Assembly (NCBI RefSeq): GCF_004379255.2 | Contig: NC_056033.1 | Coordinates: 5,622,172-5,686,171, forward strand | Direction: 5' to 3' | Length of the DNA stretch: 64,000 bases | Source of the DNA: Salvia splendens | Taxonomy: Eukaryota > Streptophyta > Magnoliopsida > Lamiales > Lamiaceae | Shown here: one piece after another, positions 11,809 through 23,209 of the stretch | Layout of the letters: each line of letters starts with the position of its first letter | How positions within the stretch are numbered: position 1 is the first letter of the stretch | The notes under the pieces: model-generated | Seen by the model: the letters and a program-made list of their open reading frames with translations, nothing else | Told to the model about the DNA's origin: nothing | Databases searched by the model: none | Made by a program: the position numbers and the translations under genes

Positions 11809-14800
11809 TCATCTCCCTCCATCAAAAGAAGTAGTAGAAGACATAACCCCTACAGAAACCCCCCAATTCACCGAATCCGAGCTATACCTCAAAACCCTAT
11901 CCACCAATCCCAGCTGGAGCAGCCTCGCCGTAATCTCATCGACTCTTCTCGAACCTTCCAAACTCAAGCTCTCAAGCAACGGCATAACCTCATCCCCATT
12001 CAAATACCTAACCACCTGCCTCATCGTCGGCCTCATCTCCTTCCTCGGGTGCGAGCACAGGAGCCCTAATCCCAACACCATCTCCATCTCCTCCACCACA
12101 TACTCCATCCTCGCGTCGACGGCGTCGAACACGTTCCCCGTCTGCATGCACTCGACCACCCAGTCCACCAAGATCGCGTTGCGGTGGGCCTCGTAGGACA
12201 CCGCGGCCCGGCCGCAGGCGATCTCGAGGAGGAGGATCCCGTACGCGAAGACGTCCGTGCTCGTCGAGGCCTTCCCCGTGTGGGTCAGCTCGGGCGCGAT
12301 GTAGCCTATCGTGCCCACCACGTGCGTCGTGTGCGACTTCTTCCCGTGGTCGTATAGCCTCGCGAGCCCGAAGTCGCCGAGCCTCGGGCTCATGTCGGCG
12401 TCGAGCAACACGTTGCTCGACTTCACGTCGCGGTGGATGACGACCTTGAAAGATATATGGACTTGATTAGGATATTGAGCTTTAATTAATTAATGCAGAC
12501 AAAAGGTTACAAACTATATGTCGTTAATACTAGTATATATTTTCTCTATTGTAGAGAAATAAAGAGTAGAGGTTCAATACTTAAAATCTACTCTTTCTGT
12601 CCGTCATTAAATGTCTCATTTTTCCTTTTCCGCCCGTCCGCCAATAAATGTCTCATTCACTTTTACTATATTTGGTAAGTAGACCCTACATTCCACTCAC
12701 ATTTTATTATAAAACCAATATATAAAAGTACGTCTCGCATTCCACTAACTTTTCTACCCACTTTACTTCATAAAGTCAAATAATTTCTTAAAACCCGCAC
12801 CGGTCAAATATGAAACATTTAATCACGGACTGAGGGAGTATATTATAGAAAAATTAAAGGTTGAAGTTTAGAATTTGGAATCGTAGGTTTATAACCATTC
12901 TTTTGTCAGACAAATAATATTACATTCCTCTTATAAAAATAGAGGCTTGGAGATAATATAAGTTTTGATACAAAATTGGTAAAATATGGAAGAAAAAAGA
13001 GAAAATAAAAATTTTAAGTAGTGACAGTGGATAATAAGATACATCATTAGTAGTGTAATGTGTAGTGAAAATGTTTCCAAAAATAGAATTGAACTAAGTT
13101 TGATGGACATACCAAAATAACTAAATAATGCTACTACTTAATATTCCCTCCATTTCATAGTATTTGAGTCATTTCATTTCTAGCAAAAGTCAACACATTT
13201 ATTCTTTCTTACTTTACTCGCTCTTACTTTATTCTCTCTTCTATCTTTCTATCTTTTTCATTTCTTACTATATTATTCATTACTTAACTCACTGAATACA
13301 ATTTTCTTAAATCACGTGCCGCAGAGAAACGCCTCTATTACTATGGAATTGAGAGAATATTTTTTGGGGATGAAGGATGCACGTAACTGTTGAACTGTAT
13401 CTGGATTTGGCACGTGGATACAAGAATTAGTGGACATGCATGTATCAATCAAATCAAGGAAAGTAACAACACGACATGTTCATGAATCTAGATATGTACA
13501 TGCATATTACTCTCTCCGTCCCTAATAATTTGTCAGCATTTGATTCAACACGTTTTTTTAAGAAATGTATAACATAAAGTGGGTTGAAAAAAGTATTAGA
13601 ATGTAGATCCTTCTCTTATAATATATTAATTTTATAATAAAATATGAGTGAGAATAGGTTAATGGAATGTAACGTAGACTACCAAAATTAGTAAAAGTGA
13701 AATGTGACAAATTTTTGGAGACGTATAAAAATGGAAATAAGTAACTAATTTTGAGCGAAGGGGGGAGTATTTGAGATGCGTATGATTAGATATTTAGATG
13801 AGACGTGAATTAGTAAGATACCTGATCCCAGTCCTCGTGTAGGTAAAGCAGGCCGGAAGCGACGCCTTTGACAATGCCGAACCTCTGCTCCCAGCTCAAC
13901 ACGACGGGAAAACTGGGGTGAGGGTTGTAGAGCAGAGAATCGAGGCTTCCATTGGGTAGATAGTCGTACACTAAAAGTAGATCATTTTTGCGCTTACACC
14001 AACCTTGGAGATGGACTAAGTTCTTGTGCCTCAACTTCCCCAAACTCTCAATCTCCGCCGCAAATCCCCTCATCCCTTGCAACGGATTATTGGATGTGAT
14101 CCTCTTCACCGCAACCTCAACGCCGCTGCTCGCCAAAACCCCTTTGTAAACAGCTCCAAACCCTCCCCTTCCGATCATCTCACTCTCTCTAAACCCTTTC
14201 GTCGCCGCGTGGAGCTCCCGGTACCGGAATCTATGGGGGAAATCCAGCTCCCATTTCTCCAAATCCTCGAATCGGCTCGATCTCCGGTACATTACTATGC
14301 CGATCAACGACGCTACTGAGATGATTAACACAGCAGAAATTGCAGCCAGGAGCGCGTTTCTCAGTTCACTATTGCTTCCGGAGTTTGCAACGACGGTGGG
14401 GAGCAGAGACGCATCGAGATGATCGGCAGCGCCGTTGAGGCGGAAGCTCCATCCTAGGATGTAATGGGAGCTCCATTTGTCTCCACCCGTTGCAGCGGAG
14501 AATCCAGCATACATATTCTCCGACAAGACATCTGACAGATCAATATCAAACATCAAGGGTTCTGGTTTCGGTTCATTGACACGAACAATGGTGACGTTAA
14601 TTTGTTTGCTGGTTGCGTCGTAGTCGATCCACGCTCTAATAGGACTGCCCTTCTGCAAATGAATCTCGGTTGCTTTGTAAGAAGTGGAATCCATTCCGTT
14701 AAGGTTGATTCCGACGTGATTTCCGTCGGAATCGATGTCCTCGTCGATGCCTTTGACGGTGTCGAATTCGATCATGATGATGCGGTTTGAGGAGGAGGTG

Positions 14801-15192
14801 CTCGTGTTGAGGTCCTTGAAGACTCCCATGAGGTGGCCGGTGCCGCCGCCCGGGAAGCCCCGGGAGGCGGAGAGGGTGAAGGCGAGGCCGTAGCCGCCTC
14901 CGTTGGAGTGTGAGGGGTTGATTTGGAAGACGAACTGTGTGCTGAAATTGAAAGAGTTGGTGGCGTTGAGCATGGGGATTGGAGCGGGAAAGAATGCGTG
15001 GCCTGTGGCATTGGGTGTACTGTCGGTTAGCATTGCTGTTCCGCCGTTTATCACGGTTGATTCGTCGATGTTGAGGTCTGTTTGGGTGAAGCCATGGAAG
15101 GTGAAAGAGAAGGATTCTGGTGTGAAGAAAAAAGTGGAGACAAGGAGGATGATTGTTTGGATGAAGAAGAGGGTGGCACTGGCACTAGCCAT
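11809..15192 (-). CDS. L-type lectin-domain receptor-like kinase (two exons)
   Basis: The CDS is join(11809..12444, 13822..15192) on the minus strand, 668 aa. The ATG at 15192-15190 opens a signal peptide (MASASATLFFIQTIILLVS). A longer upstream frame exists but lacks that leader at its start. A legume-lectin domain follows (FTFHGF, GYGLAFTLSA, IEFDTVKG, HVGINLNGMDS, AGFSAATGG), then one membrane helix (about residues 325-348) and a kinase with GRGGFGAVYKG, VAVKR, HRDVKSSNVLLD, DFGLARL and APEL. All catalytic residues are present, so it is a predicted active RD kinase at the plasma membrane. Exon 1 ends ...DWDQ (CAG|GTATCT) and exon 2 begins VVIHRD (CAAG|GTCGTC), in phase 0. The family commonly lacks introns, and this 1377-bp intron is about half MITE sequence. 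Likely role: extracellular sensing in immunity or development; the ligand is unknown. Confidence 0.93.
12591..12838. mobile_element. Stowaway-like MITE in the lectin kinase intron (1)
   Basis: The termini CTCTTTCTGTCCGT and, on the other strand, CTCCCTCAGTCCGT form inverted repeats of the Tc1/mariner Stowaway type. TA dinucleotides flank it at 12589-12590 and 12839-12840. Length is 248 bp with no coding capacity. Confidence 0.8.
13144..13357. mobile_element. Stowaway-like MITE in the lectin kinase intron (2)
   Basis: The left end TTCCCTCCATTTCATAGTA pairs with the complement of TACTATGGAATTGAGAGAA, and TA flanks both sides. The interior (AGTCAACACATTT, ACGCCTCTATTACTATGG) matches the elements at 41171-41422 and 55467-55708 in the opposite orientation. 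Confidence 0.8.
13510..13767. mobile_element. Stowaway-like MITE in the lectin kinase intron (3)
   Basis: The left end CTCTCTCCGTCCCTAATAA and the right end GCGAAGGGGGGAG are the classic CTCCCTCCGTCC-type inverted repeat. TA lies at 13508-13509 and 13768-13769. It ends only about 50 bp from the intron's 5' splice site at 13821. Confidence 0.8.
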
Positions 15193-17409
15193 TTTGGAGA
15201 AAAAAAATGAGAAGTGGGATTGATGGATGAGGAGTTTTCGTGATTTTAAGCATACAAATATTGTCATAAGTAGTGGGAAATTGCATGTGTCACAGTCGTT
15301 AGTGCACAAATTTCTAACGAGAAAATACTTGTGAGCTGCAATTTCATTCCCCAAGTTTGAATAGTTTGGGATTCTAGAGAAAAAGATATTATAATTAACT
15401 GCAACGTGGTATTTTGTATTACGATAATTATATATCAATACTGATTTTTTTTTATTTTGGCATATAAGAAAAGTAGGTAAATTGCCCACAATTTTCGACA
15501 TACAACAACTAAATTAGCATATTTCTCGACAAATATCAATTTAAAGCCATAGCCATCATAAATTGCCCACAATTTTCGTGTACCCACACTTGCCATCCAT
15601 TCACAAGCATCATGTGAATGTACAAGTTGACGTGTGAAATTTATGAATTGAGTGAAAATGTTGAATTTTATGAGCCAATATCACTCATGTGGTAATTAGT
15701 TGGTCGTGTATCCAAGTTTCTACATTCTTGTTAGTGTGATCGATTTCACCCGTGCAATTTTTTTGTTTAAGAAAATATAATAGTATTGAATAATTAGTCA
15801 AATGACATTTAAGTTCGTGATAAACCCTAAATTAATGGAGATATATGTTGAATATCAGTTTTTGTGTTGAACAAGTTTTATGAACTAGTTTAATTTCTAT
15901 AAGTGGTCCCATTTGACCTACTCAATTACAACCACAATCTATTCTAACTTCAGAAAAAAAACACTACTCCTATATAGCTAGAGAAATGAAGTCTCCGAAT
16001 GCATCAAAATATCAATCATTGCTATTTCGACGCGATGTTTCAAAAAATAAAATATTAGCGTAAAGCTAGGAAATGATTAACTGATTAGGATTTAAATAAC
16101 AATTCTTGTTCTTAGTAGGACTTTTAAGTCAACCCCCAAAATATGGGCTTTTTGTGACGCAAGATTAGATATGGGCTGGGCTGAAAATTTTGTGCCTGGA
16201 AAGCTTGATCCTATAAATATTAAAAAACAGAGCAAAATAGATATATTCAAATTGACTCTCCCTATACTAATTGGAAAATATTAAAATTTCGCTCCCTTTG
16301 TTGGAAAATATTGAAATGTATATATATTTTTCTCTTTTTTCGCGTGTACTGGGAGGTTCATAATTTGCACTATGCGACATAGATTTCGGGCAACATTGTT
16401 TGTCTCTTTGTCACTCCGATTTAGTATTATACTATCATCATGTGATATTGATGAATTTTTTCCATCCTTTTATCTCTCATTTTCTTATGATATTGTCCTA
16501 TATTCTCAATTCTAGAGAGCACATGATAAAAAAATACTAATATGATAAATTATTTCTAGCTTTTTATCTCTCATTTTCTTATGATAAATTTACAACGAGT
16601 ACACGCCATAAATTGTACTGAAACCACGTGCATTTAGGACAAGATTGACGTAAAAGGTGTGGGTTTGGATCCCCTGCTGTGGCTGTTAGCACAGCAGGGG
16701 ATGCTGTTCCATACATAGAATTTTTAATTGTTAAATTATAATATTCAAAAGGTGTTCAAAAGCATAATATTTCTTTAGCAAATTAATCGAGAAATTGACT
16801 TTAGGTTAAGAGCCAAATTAATCTCATCCACGTACATAATTATGTCGAATATATTAGGATACTGAGTCGTAAATCGGTCAATTTTTAGCATATTGAAGTT
16901 TTCTCTAGTGGCTCAGAAAGATAGGGAGACTGTTATCGCAGTAATTATATTAGTTGATTGCTGAATAATTTTACCTAAATCAAGGGAGATGCTGTGTGCT
17001 GGCGTTTAAGAAAGGAATCGATGGGGAAGAGACAATATTAACCATTTAAAAAAAATAATTAGAGAGCATAAACTGTCGTTTCTTTTGATTTTAATAGCCA
17101 AGATACATTTCAGATGTGGATGAGATGGAACAAAACTATGATTTCCTTCATTTGTTGCATCAATGTTTGGACTCTAATGGAGTACTTTTTCACTTAATTT
17201 AATTCCTTTGTCTCTTCTCATACGTACATATACTTCGGAAATGTGTTTGATATAACGCAATTTTATCGTTGAAAGTATACTCCCTCTATATCATATATAC
17301 ACTATTACACTTTGAATCGTTTTTTTTGGCACACAATTTCAAAGTTTCGTATAAAGTTGAATGTAAGAAAAATAAGTAGGAGAAATTAAATGTTTGCTTT
17401 TTGTCATAA
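15193..17409. other. Intergenic region, including the lectin kinase upstream region
   Basis: This AT-rich DNA covers the presumed lectin kinase promoter and 5' leader (directly above 15192). No convincing TATA box or second gene could be fixed. The only marked structure is the hairpin at 16669-16702, annotated separately. Confidence 0.5.
16669..16702. repeat. Perfect 13-bp hairpin
   Basis: ATCCCCTGCTGTG, an 8-nt loop (GCTGTTAG), then CACAGCAGGGGAT: a perfect, GC-rich inverted repeat in an AT-rich background. It is not next to a gene end, so a terminator role is not indicated. It could be a relic of a transposon tip or a small foldback. Confidence 0.7.
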
Positions 17410-19198
17410 GAGCATCCGCAGCGGCGGACGCGGACGTCGCTTGCGGACACCGGAGTTCCGCGGATTTCCGACGACGTCCGTCGGGACGTTCGCCATTGCG
17501 GGTTCCCGGCGGACGTCACGATTTTTAAAAAAATTTATTTTAAAAAACTCTATATATACAGCTCGTTGAACTTCATTTCATTCGCACCACTTGTTTTAAC
17601 GAGTTTCTCTCTCTCTATGTTTCTTTTAGTATATCCAAAATGGCTAGTGGTAGAGGTAGTGGTGCGGGTGGTAGTGGTGGGGGTGCTGATGACGTACGCC
17701 GGCGAATTAAAGAAGAGTGGCGAGCCATTACGTCTAGGGAGATAAATCGCTTGATACAAGCGGCCTTGCAGCAGCAGCAGTAGCCGGCGGTACCTCGGCC
17801 CATCCAAGTCGAGCTATAGTACCCCTGGACCACATCACTGCACACCGTCGGTTGTATGAGGACTACTTCGCTCCGGAGCCGCGGTTTGGGGAGAACATGT
17901 TCAAGCGACGTTTTAGGATGCATCGTCCACTATTTCTGCATATCGTGGACGCTTTAGAGCGTCGATATTCGTATTTCAGGATGAGGAAGGATACGATTGG
18001 TAAACCCGGCCATACGCCCATACAGAAGTGCACTACTGCAATCAGGCAGCAGGCATACGGAGGTGCGGCCGACATGTTCGATGAGTACCTCCACATCGGC
18101 GAGACGACTGCCCGTGAATGTCTGCAGTATTTTTGTGAGGGCGTTAGGGAGATATTCGGGGATATGTATCTTCGGAAGCCTACCCCCGAAGATTACCAAG
18201 CTCTGGTGGATATGCACGGGAGTCAGCACGGGTTTCTGGGAATGTTGGGCAGCATAGATTGTATGCATTAGGAGTGAAAGAACTGCCCCGTCGCCTGGAA
18301 AGGGGTGTACACTACCGGTTTCAAGGGTAAGAATCCCACGATGATCCTTGAAGCAGTACCTGACTACCGGCTGTGGATTTGGCATGCGTATTTTGAAGTA
18401 GCCGGGTTGAACAACGACATCAACGTCCTTCAGTCGTCGCCCCTTTTCAACGAGCAGTGCATGGGCGTTGGTCCGGCCGTCAGTTTCGTCGCCAACGGCA
18501 ACCAGCACAATATGGACTATTATTTGGCGGATGAGATATACCTTATGTGGCCCGTCTTTGTGAAGACGATCAGATGCGCAACAGACGAAAAAAAGATAAA
18601 TTTTCGGGTCATCAGGAGACAGTGAGCAAGGATGTGGAGCAAGCATTTGGTATGCTCCTGGCTCGATGGGCAGCAGTGAAGGGTCCATCACGGCTGTGGT
18701 ATATTGACAGCATCGTTGATATCATGTACGCATGTATTATCATGCACAACATGATTGTCGAAGATGAATGTCCAACACTGACTGATTGGGCCAATGATGA
18801 TGTTGATGCTTCTGGCCCTAGCCACGGCATGGCCACCGCCAATGTACGTATGTGGATACCCCATGAACAGGCCGATCGAGTTCGTGCATATACCGACATG
18901 CGCCAACGACAAGCCTATATTCGACTCCAGAACGATATAATTGAAGAGCTATGGACGTGGAGGGGTCTTCGTTGATATTTACAATGTAATTTGTTGTGTA
19001 TTTTTTTTTGTTGAAATGTACTTTTTTTTATTTTTTTTATTTAATGAAATTATCATTGCATTTTCTCCATATTCGTGTCGAAATTTTAATTCCGTAAATT
19101 ATTTAATTCTGTAAATTGTTTAATTTGGTGAATTTATGAATTTTTATTATTGTGGATGTCCTCCTTGGGTATGTCCGTCATTGTGCAGTGGGATGTCC
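17410..19198 (+). mobile_element. PIF/Harbinger transposon, degenerate, transposase only
   Basis: The left edge GAGCATCCGCAGCGG is preceded by TAA. The chosen right edge ends GCAGTGGGATGTCC and is followed by TTA, giving TWA-type flanks and imperfect inverted termini. The right border is uncertain: a second candidate, TGTGGATGTCC, ends at 19161. The GC-rich left subterminal region (GGACGCGGACGTCGC...) and the enclosed transposase support the superfamily. No ORF1 (Myb/SANT-like) partner is present. Confidence 0.75.
17640..18975 (+). pseudogene. Harbinger DDE transposase, inactivated
   Basis: It opens at ATG 17640 with a Gly/Ser-rich start (MASGRGSGAGGSGGG) and meets an in-frame TAG at 17780. 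The conserved body follows: YEDYFAPEPRFGENMFKRRFRM, a helix-turn-helix-like N-terminal part, GSIDCMH (first Asp), GLNNDINVL (second Asp) and KDVEQAFGMLLARW (the Glu), then ACIIMHNMIVEDE. Two further lesions are visible: TAG at 18269-18271 where the family has Trp in DCMHW, and a frameshift between about 18585 and 18625, between TDEKK and SKDVEQ. The catalytic triad is recognisable but cannot be translated as one protein. Confidence 0.88.
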
Positions 19199-20267
19199 TT
19201 ATAACGTGGCAGTGCAGAGGGAGGTTCATCATTATTCCACTCAATTTATGTGTCATCTCATGCTTTACTCATTCCTCTAAGGCTCTACTCTTACCACAAC
19301 ATAATATATTTCATTTATTAAAATCAGTACTCCGTATTTTTTATTGTTAAAATTAAATAACTAAAAATTACGTTATTAAAATACCTAAAATCACAATAAT
19401 TAAAATATAAAAATTGCATGATTCAATTTCCTAAAAATTACATAATTTGAATTTTTATTAAAAAAATTTAATAATAAATATTTCAAAATATATCTTTGAA
19501 TTTAAAAAAATGTCTTGCGGTCTGACCTAAAGCCCCGCAACATGGACCGCGCCTAGTGCCAGACCGTGATCCAAGTCGGGGCTCCCACTCCTCTAGTAGC
19601 ACCAAACCATTCCATGTGCAACACCGGATCCCTACAACGCATCACGCAAGACCTCGTACCCCTCTGAAACGGTTCGACACCTCTTCATATTGTCTGAATT
19701 GCATATCCCCAAAACAAAAATTACTAAATTAATATGGAACAATCCAAAATGAAATACGACTCAAGTATTATTAGACATAGATATAGTATCAATAACTTAA
19801 TTAAACCAAAGAAAATTTTTACACTAAAGATTCCAATTCCTAAAGTACAATAAAATTCATAAAGGCACAAAAACTTGCAAAAGTTGCTAACAAAATTGTA
19901 CCTATTCATGGTGTCACATTCCAAGGGACCTACATGAAAAACAAACAATTGAAAGTTAAATTGATGTGTTTGTCTTCTTAAATAACCTTTCACAAAGAAG
20001 AAATAAGCGTATGATATAAATTCCATGATTTTCATTCAATATGAAGAAGACATTTGGACAGATAATACCCACCTATATTTATTTAATACTCTTTTGATGA
20101 TATGCTAGCTGGATCAAGAATTTTTCTTCAGTAAATACAAGTGAAGGAGAGATGAATTTTCAGGGAACATTTCAACATAAAAAATTATTTGTATATGGAC
20201 AATGGTGTGGTCTTTCTCTAGCATTCTAAATTTATTTTCTTTCAACATCCACAGCATATTTTGTGCG
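19199..20267. other. Intergenic; short GC-rich island at about 19510-19690
   Basis: Most of this is AT-rich. A GC-rich block near 19510-19690 (around GCCCCGCAACATGGACCGCGCC) stands out and may be the remains of another Harbinger-like element or a captured gene piece. I could not identify a protein in it. Confidence 0.4.
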
Positions 20268-20275
20268 TATAAATT
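20268..20275 (+). promoter_or_regulatory. Putative TATA box of the GRAS gene
   Basis: TATAAATT lies 58 nt upstream of the first ATG at 20333, leaving room for a short leader. It is the best TATA match in the proximal region. Confidence 0.5.
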
Positions 20276-20332
20276 GCACCCATCTCCCAAGTTCAAAACT
20301 CCCCTCTTCTTTACAAATCACCCCCCCACAAA

Positions 20333-21808
20333 ATGATGCAATCAGAGCTATTTCTTCCCACCTTCCCCACCTCTCATGATGATCAAGATATGATCATAGA
20401 TGGAGTGTTCTTCTCTCCATCATTCGCCTCATCCGAAGATTCCCCTATGGTTTCTTCTGACTCATTCTTCCTAGATACTTTTCCCAACGACCTTTTCGGT
20501 CATGAGGAAAGTCTTGTGAAGATCTTAAGAAGCGACATTGATGACATCTGTGACTGGATTCATTCCAGTGAAGACATGACTTCTCCGTCTGCAGCCTTTG
20601 CCGCGGACGTATGGAGTCCTGCCCCTTCCTTAGAGTCATGCCAGAACGAACATATCCTCCCGGTCCCGGGGGTGCCTCTAAACATGCCAATGGAGGATAC
20701 AAAGCTAGAAAACGAATTGAGGCTAACTCATCTCATCAAAGCTTTTGGAGAAGCCATGCATGATGGAAACAATGGATCACTAGCTCAAGTGATAATTGAG
20801 TCCATAAATGAGAAGAGCAGCCCTCAGGGGACTTTTGTCGAACGGATGGCGTACAACATGTTCGAATCCAAATACGACGAATATTTAAGACAAGAATCAA
20901 TCAAAAACTTTGCAACGGCGTTCAATGTGTTGTACCAAACCCTTATCAGCGCGAGGTTCGCTCACAACGCGGCCAACGCGGTTATTCTCGAATCTATACC
21001 CGTTGGCGCGGAGACGCTACACATCGTTGATTTTGACATTGGGGAAGGGATCCAGTGGCCTGCATTGATCGAGGCCCTGAGCCGTTGCCGGAAGCCGGTG
21101 AGGCTCACGGCCATAAAGCATGAAGGCGAAGACGAGACGTCATCGCCTTCATGCTGGGATTTTGAAGAGACTAAGAAACGGTTGATTGATCAGGCGAGGT
21201 ATGTTGGCATAGAGCTGCAGATTGAGGAAAAATGCATTCGAGATTTCAGGGATGAGATGAAGGGAAGGAAGGACGGCGGCGGTAGAGATTGGCTAGTGTT
21301 CAATTGCATGGCGGCGTTGCCGCATATGTTGCGGAGGAGCGGCGTGGTGGAGTTCTTGAAGGCGGCGGAGGAGGAGTTGGCGAAATTTGATGGAATTGTG
21401 ACCGTTGGAGATGGGGAGGCAGGGGTAAAATTGGGAAATCAAGTAAGTTTTGAGTGTTATTATGGGAAACTTGTTGAGCACTATGAGGCTCTATTCGAGG
21501 CGTTGGAGTGTAAATTGCGTTATTTGGGAGAGGGGAGAGCGGCGGTGGAGTGTCTGTTTTTGGCGCCTTTTATGTGCCCGTTTGCGTGGTTTGATGAGTG
21601 GAAGGAGAAGGCCAAAGGTCTCGAGTTCGAGTGTGGTTTGGAGGGGCGGAAGGCGAGCGGGGAGAGCTTGGGCGAAGCTCGGGTGATGGTGGGGGAGAGA
21701 GAGAGTTGGTATAGTGTGAGGATTGAGGGTTTGAGGGGGAATGAGATGGTGTTGAGATGGAAGGAGACTGTGCTTGTGAGAGTATCGACGTTTTGTAGTA
21801 GGAGGTGA
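20333..21808 (+). CDS. GRAS-domain transcriptional regulator, NSP2/SCL26-like
   Basis: A single exon of 491 aa, within the usual length for the family. A variable acidic N-terminus (about 1-125) is followed by the GRAS domain: leucine-rich region (LTHLIKAFGEAMHDGNN, about 130), VHIID-type core LHIVDFDIGEGIQWPALIEAL (about 229-250), a second leucine-rich part, a PFYRE-equivalent region (VSFECYYGKLVEHYEALFEAL) and a SAW motif at the end (WYSVRIEGLRGNEMVLRWKETVLVRVSTF). The DFDIGEG-type core resembles the NSP2/SCL26 branch, which acts with NSP1 in symbiosis and strigolactone control; that subgroup assignment is inference. GRAS proteins act in the nucleus and usually need DNA-binding partners. 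Two ATGs are adjacent at the start (20333 and 20336). Confidence 0.93.
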   Translation: MMQSELFLPTFPTSHDDQDMIIDGVFFSPSFASSEDSPMVSSDSFFLDTFPNDLFGHEESLVKILRSDIDDICDWIHSSEDMTSPSAAFAADVWSPAPSLESCQNEHILPVPGVPLNMPMEDTKLENELRLTHLIKAFGEAMHDGNNGSLAQVIIESINEKSSPQGTFVERMAYNMFESKYDEYLRQESIKNFATAFNVLYQTLISARFAHNAANAVILESIPVGAETLHIVDFDIGEGIQWPALIEALSRCRKPVRLTAIKHEGEDETSSPSCWDFEETKKRLIDQARYVGIELQIEEKCIRDFRDEMKGRKDGGGRDWLVFNCMAALPHMLRRSGVVEFLKAAEEELAKFDGIVTVGDGEAGVKLGNQVSFECYYGKLVEHYEALFEALECKLRYLGEGRAAVECLFLAPFMCPFAWFDEWKEKAKGLEFECGLEGRKASGESLGEARVMVGERESWYSVRIEGLRGNEMVLRWKETVLVRVSTFCSRR

Positions 21809-22699
21809 AGAATTGTGTTGGTTCATCATGTCAAGTGTGTAGATGTTGGACATAAAAGAGGAGAGGACTATTGTACGCTAATTTGGTTATATTTGTGTTA
21901 TTGAGATGCGGTAAATATTTATTTAATTGCAAGCGATCGGAGAAATATGTAGTAGTCTAATTTGGTAAGGATTATAAGATGGGAGTAAGTTTGATTCGTT
22001 TGATATCAAAGATTATTTAGATGGAATTTTATGTTTTTGTCTCTCCACTGCCCACCCAATACAATTATACAACTGCTAACTGTTGAAAAATAAAATACAC
22101 TCAAAATCAGACAGAGACCAATGCAATGTAAAAGAGATTTGTACTGTGCCAAATCAGAATTTATTAAAAATCAGACAGAGATGCAATGCAATGCAATGCT
22201 ATTGGAATCCAATTTATGTTAATTTATTTACAAATAACATTATGAGCTTCAAGTTAGTGCATGCGAAAAAATTTCATCACTCTAATTAACACTTACTTAC
22301 CTTAGTTTAATCATTATAATTAATTTACTAATTGATGTAATTAATGTTTAATCCTACTACTAATTAATGGCAGCGTGCGTCTATGGAAGTTTTTGCCTAT
22401 TATTTATAATTATTTTCTTTATATCTCAATATTAAAAGCAATGCGACATAAAATGTAATCTTTGGTAAGTTTGGTCTCTAAAATGAAGTGTGTTAATCAA
22501 TCGAATAGATCAAACATGTAACATGAACCCATCAAAACTAACCAGCAAATAATATCAAAATACCAAATGAATATAACAACAAATTGCGTTTATGTCAATA
22601 ATCATTTCCAACAATTAAAATTATACCAAAAATGTGCTATAAAAAGGCAAACCCAATGACAAATTTTATCAGTCAGTTTTAAAATAAAAAATCTAGAAA
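21809..22699. other. GRAS 3' region and intergenic DNA
   Basis: The 3' untranslated region is presumably within the first few hundred bases. A repeated AATCAGACAGAGA phrase occurs at about 22106 and 22171. No gene is recognised. Confidence 0.45.
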
Positions 22700-22832
22700 A
22701 TGGAGTCGAAAAGGGTAGCTAGCATCATATTGATTGTTTTGCATGACTTCGCTCTTAAAAATTGCAGGTAAATATACTTATATATCCATCTTTTATTAAA
22801 TTAAATAAAATTTAATTAATTATTATACATAT

Positions 22833-23107
22833 TGTCAAAAGGAACAAATCAAGGAATTACCAAAGGAAGAAGCATGATTAGAGGAGAAAGATATCAAATT
22901 GATATGGAATAAATGTGTAATACATAGTTTAGAAATAGATTGATCTATTACCAAATTTACATTGTACATCTTCCCTATATATTAAGGGAATGGCCGAGAG
23001 CAATATACATCACAAAAAAAAAGGAATACAATCATCTTCTCCTAAAAGCTCTCTTCATACTTAGAACTGCCCTATGAATCGCCTAACTCTCGAGTACCAT
23101 CTTTAAG
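22833..23107 (+). repeat. 5' LTR of Copia element B
   Basis: It begins TGTCAAAAGG and ends ACCATCTTTAAG. Compared with the right copy it differs by a handful of substitutions (such as GAAGAAGCATG versus GAAGAAACATG) and small A-run indels, about 97% alike by eye. The LTR contains a TATATATTAAGG stretch that could serve as its promoter. Confidence 0.92.
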
Positions 23108-23119
23108 TGGTATCAGAGC
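23108..23119 (+). other. Primer-binding site of Copia element B
   Basis: TGGTATCAGAGC is complementary to the 3' end of initiator tRNA-Met and is the standard Copia priming site. It directly follows the LTR. Confidence 0.9.
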
Positions 23120-23209
23120 AGGTTTGTTCGGGCGTGAGACTCAGAAAAACTTCTTCATAGTCTCGAATACCTTCCCGACCCTTTGGACCTGCAAAAACAC
23201 AACCAAAAA

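Noticed and set aside
17954..18691. A 245-aa minus-strand frame
   Set aside because: It is antisense to the Harbinger transposase, whose catalytic motifs are on the plus strand.
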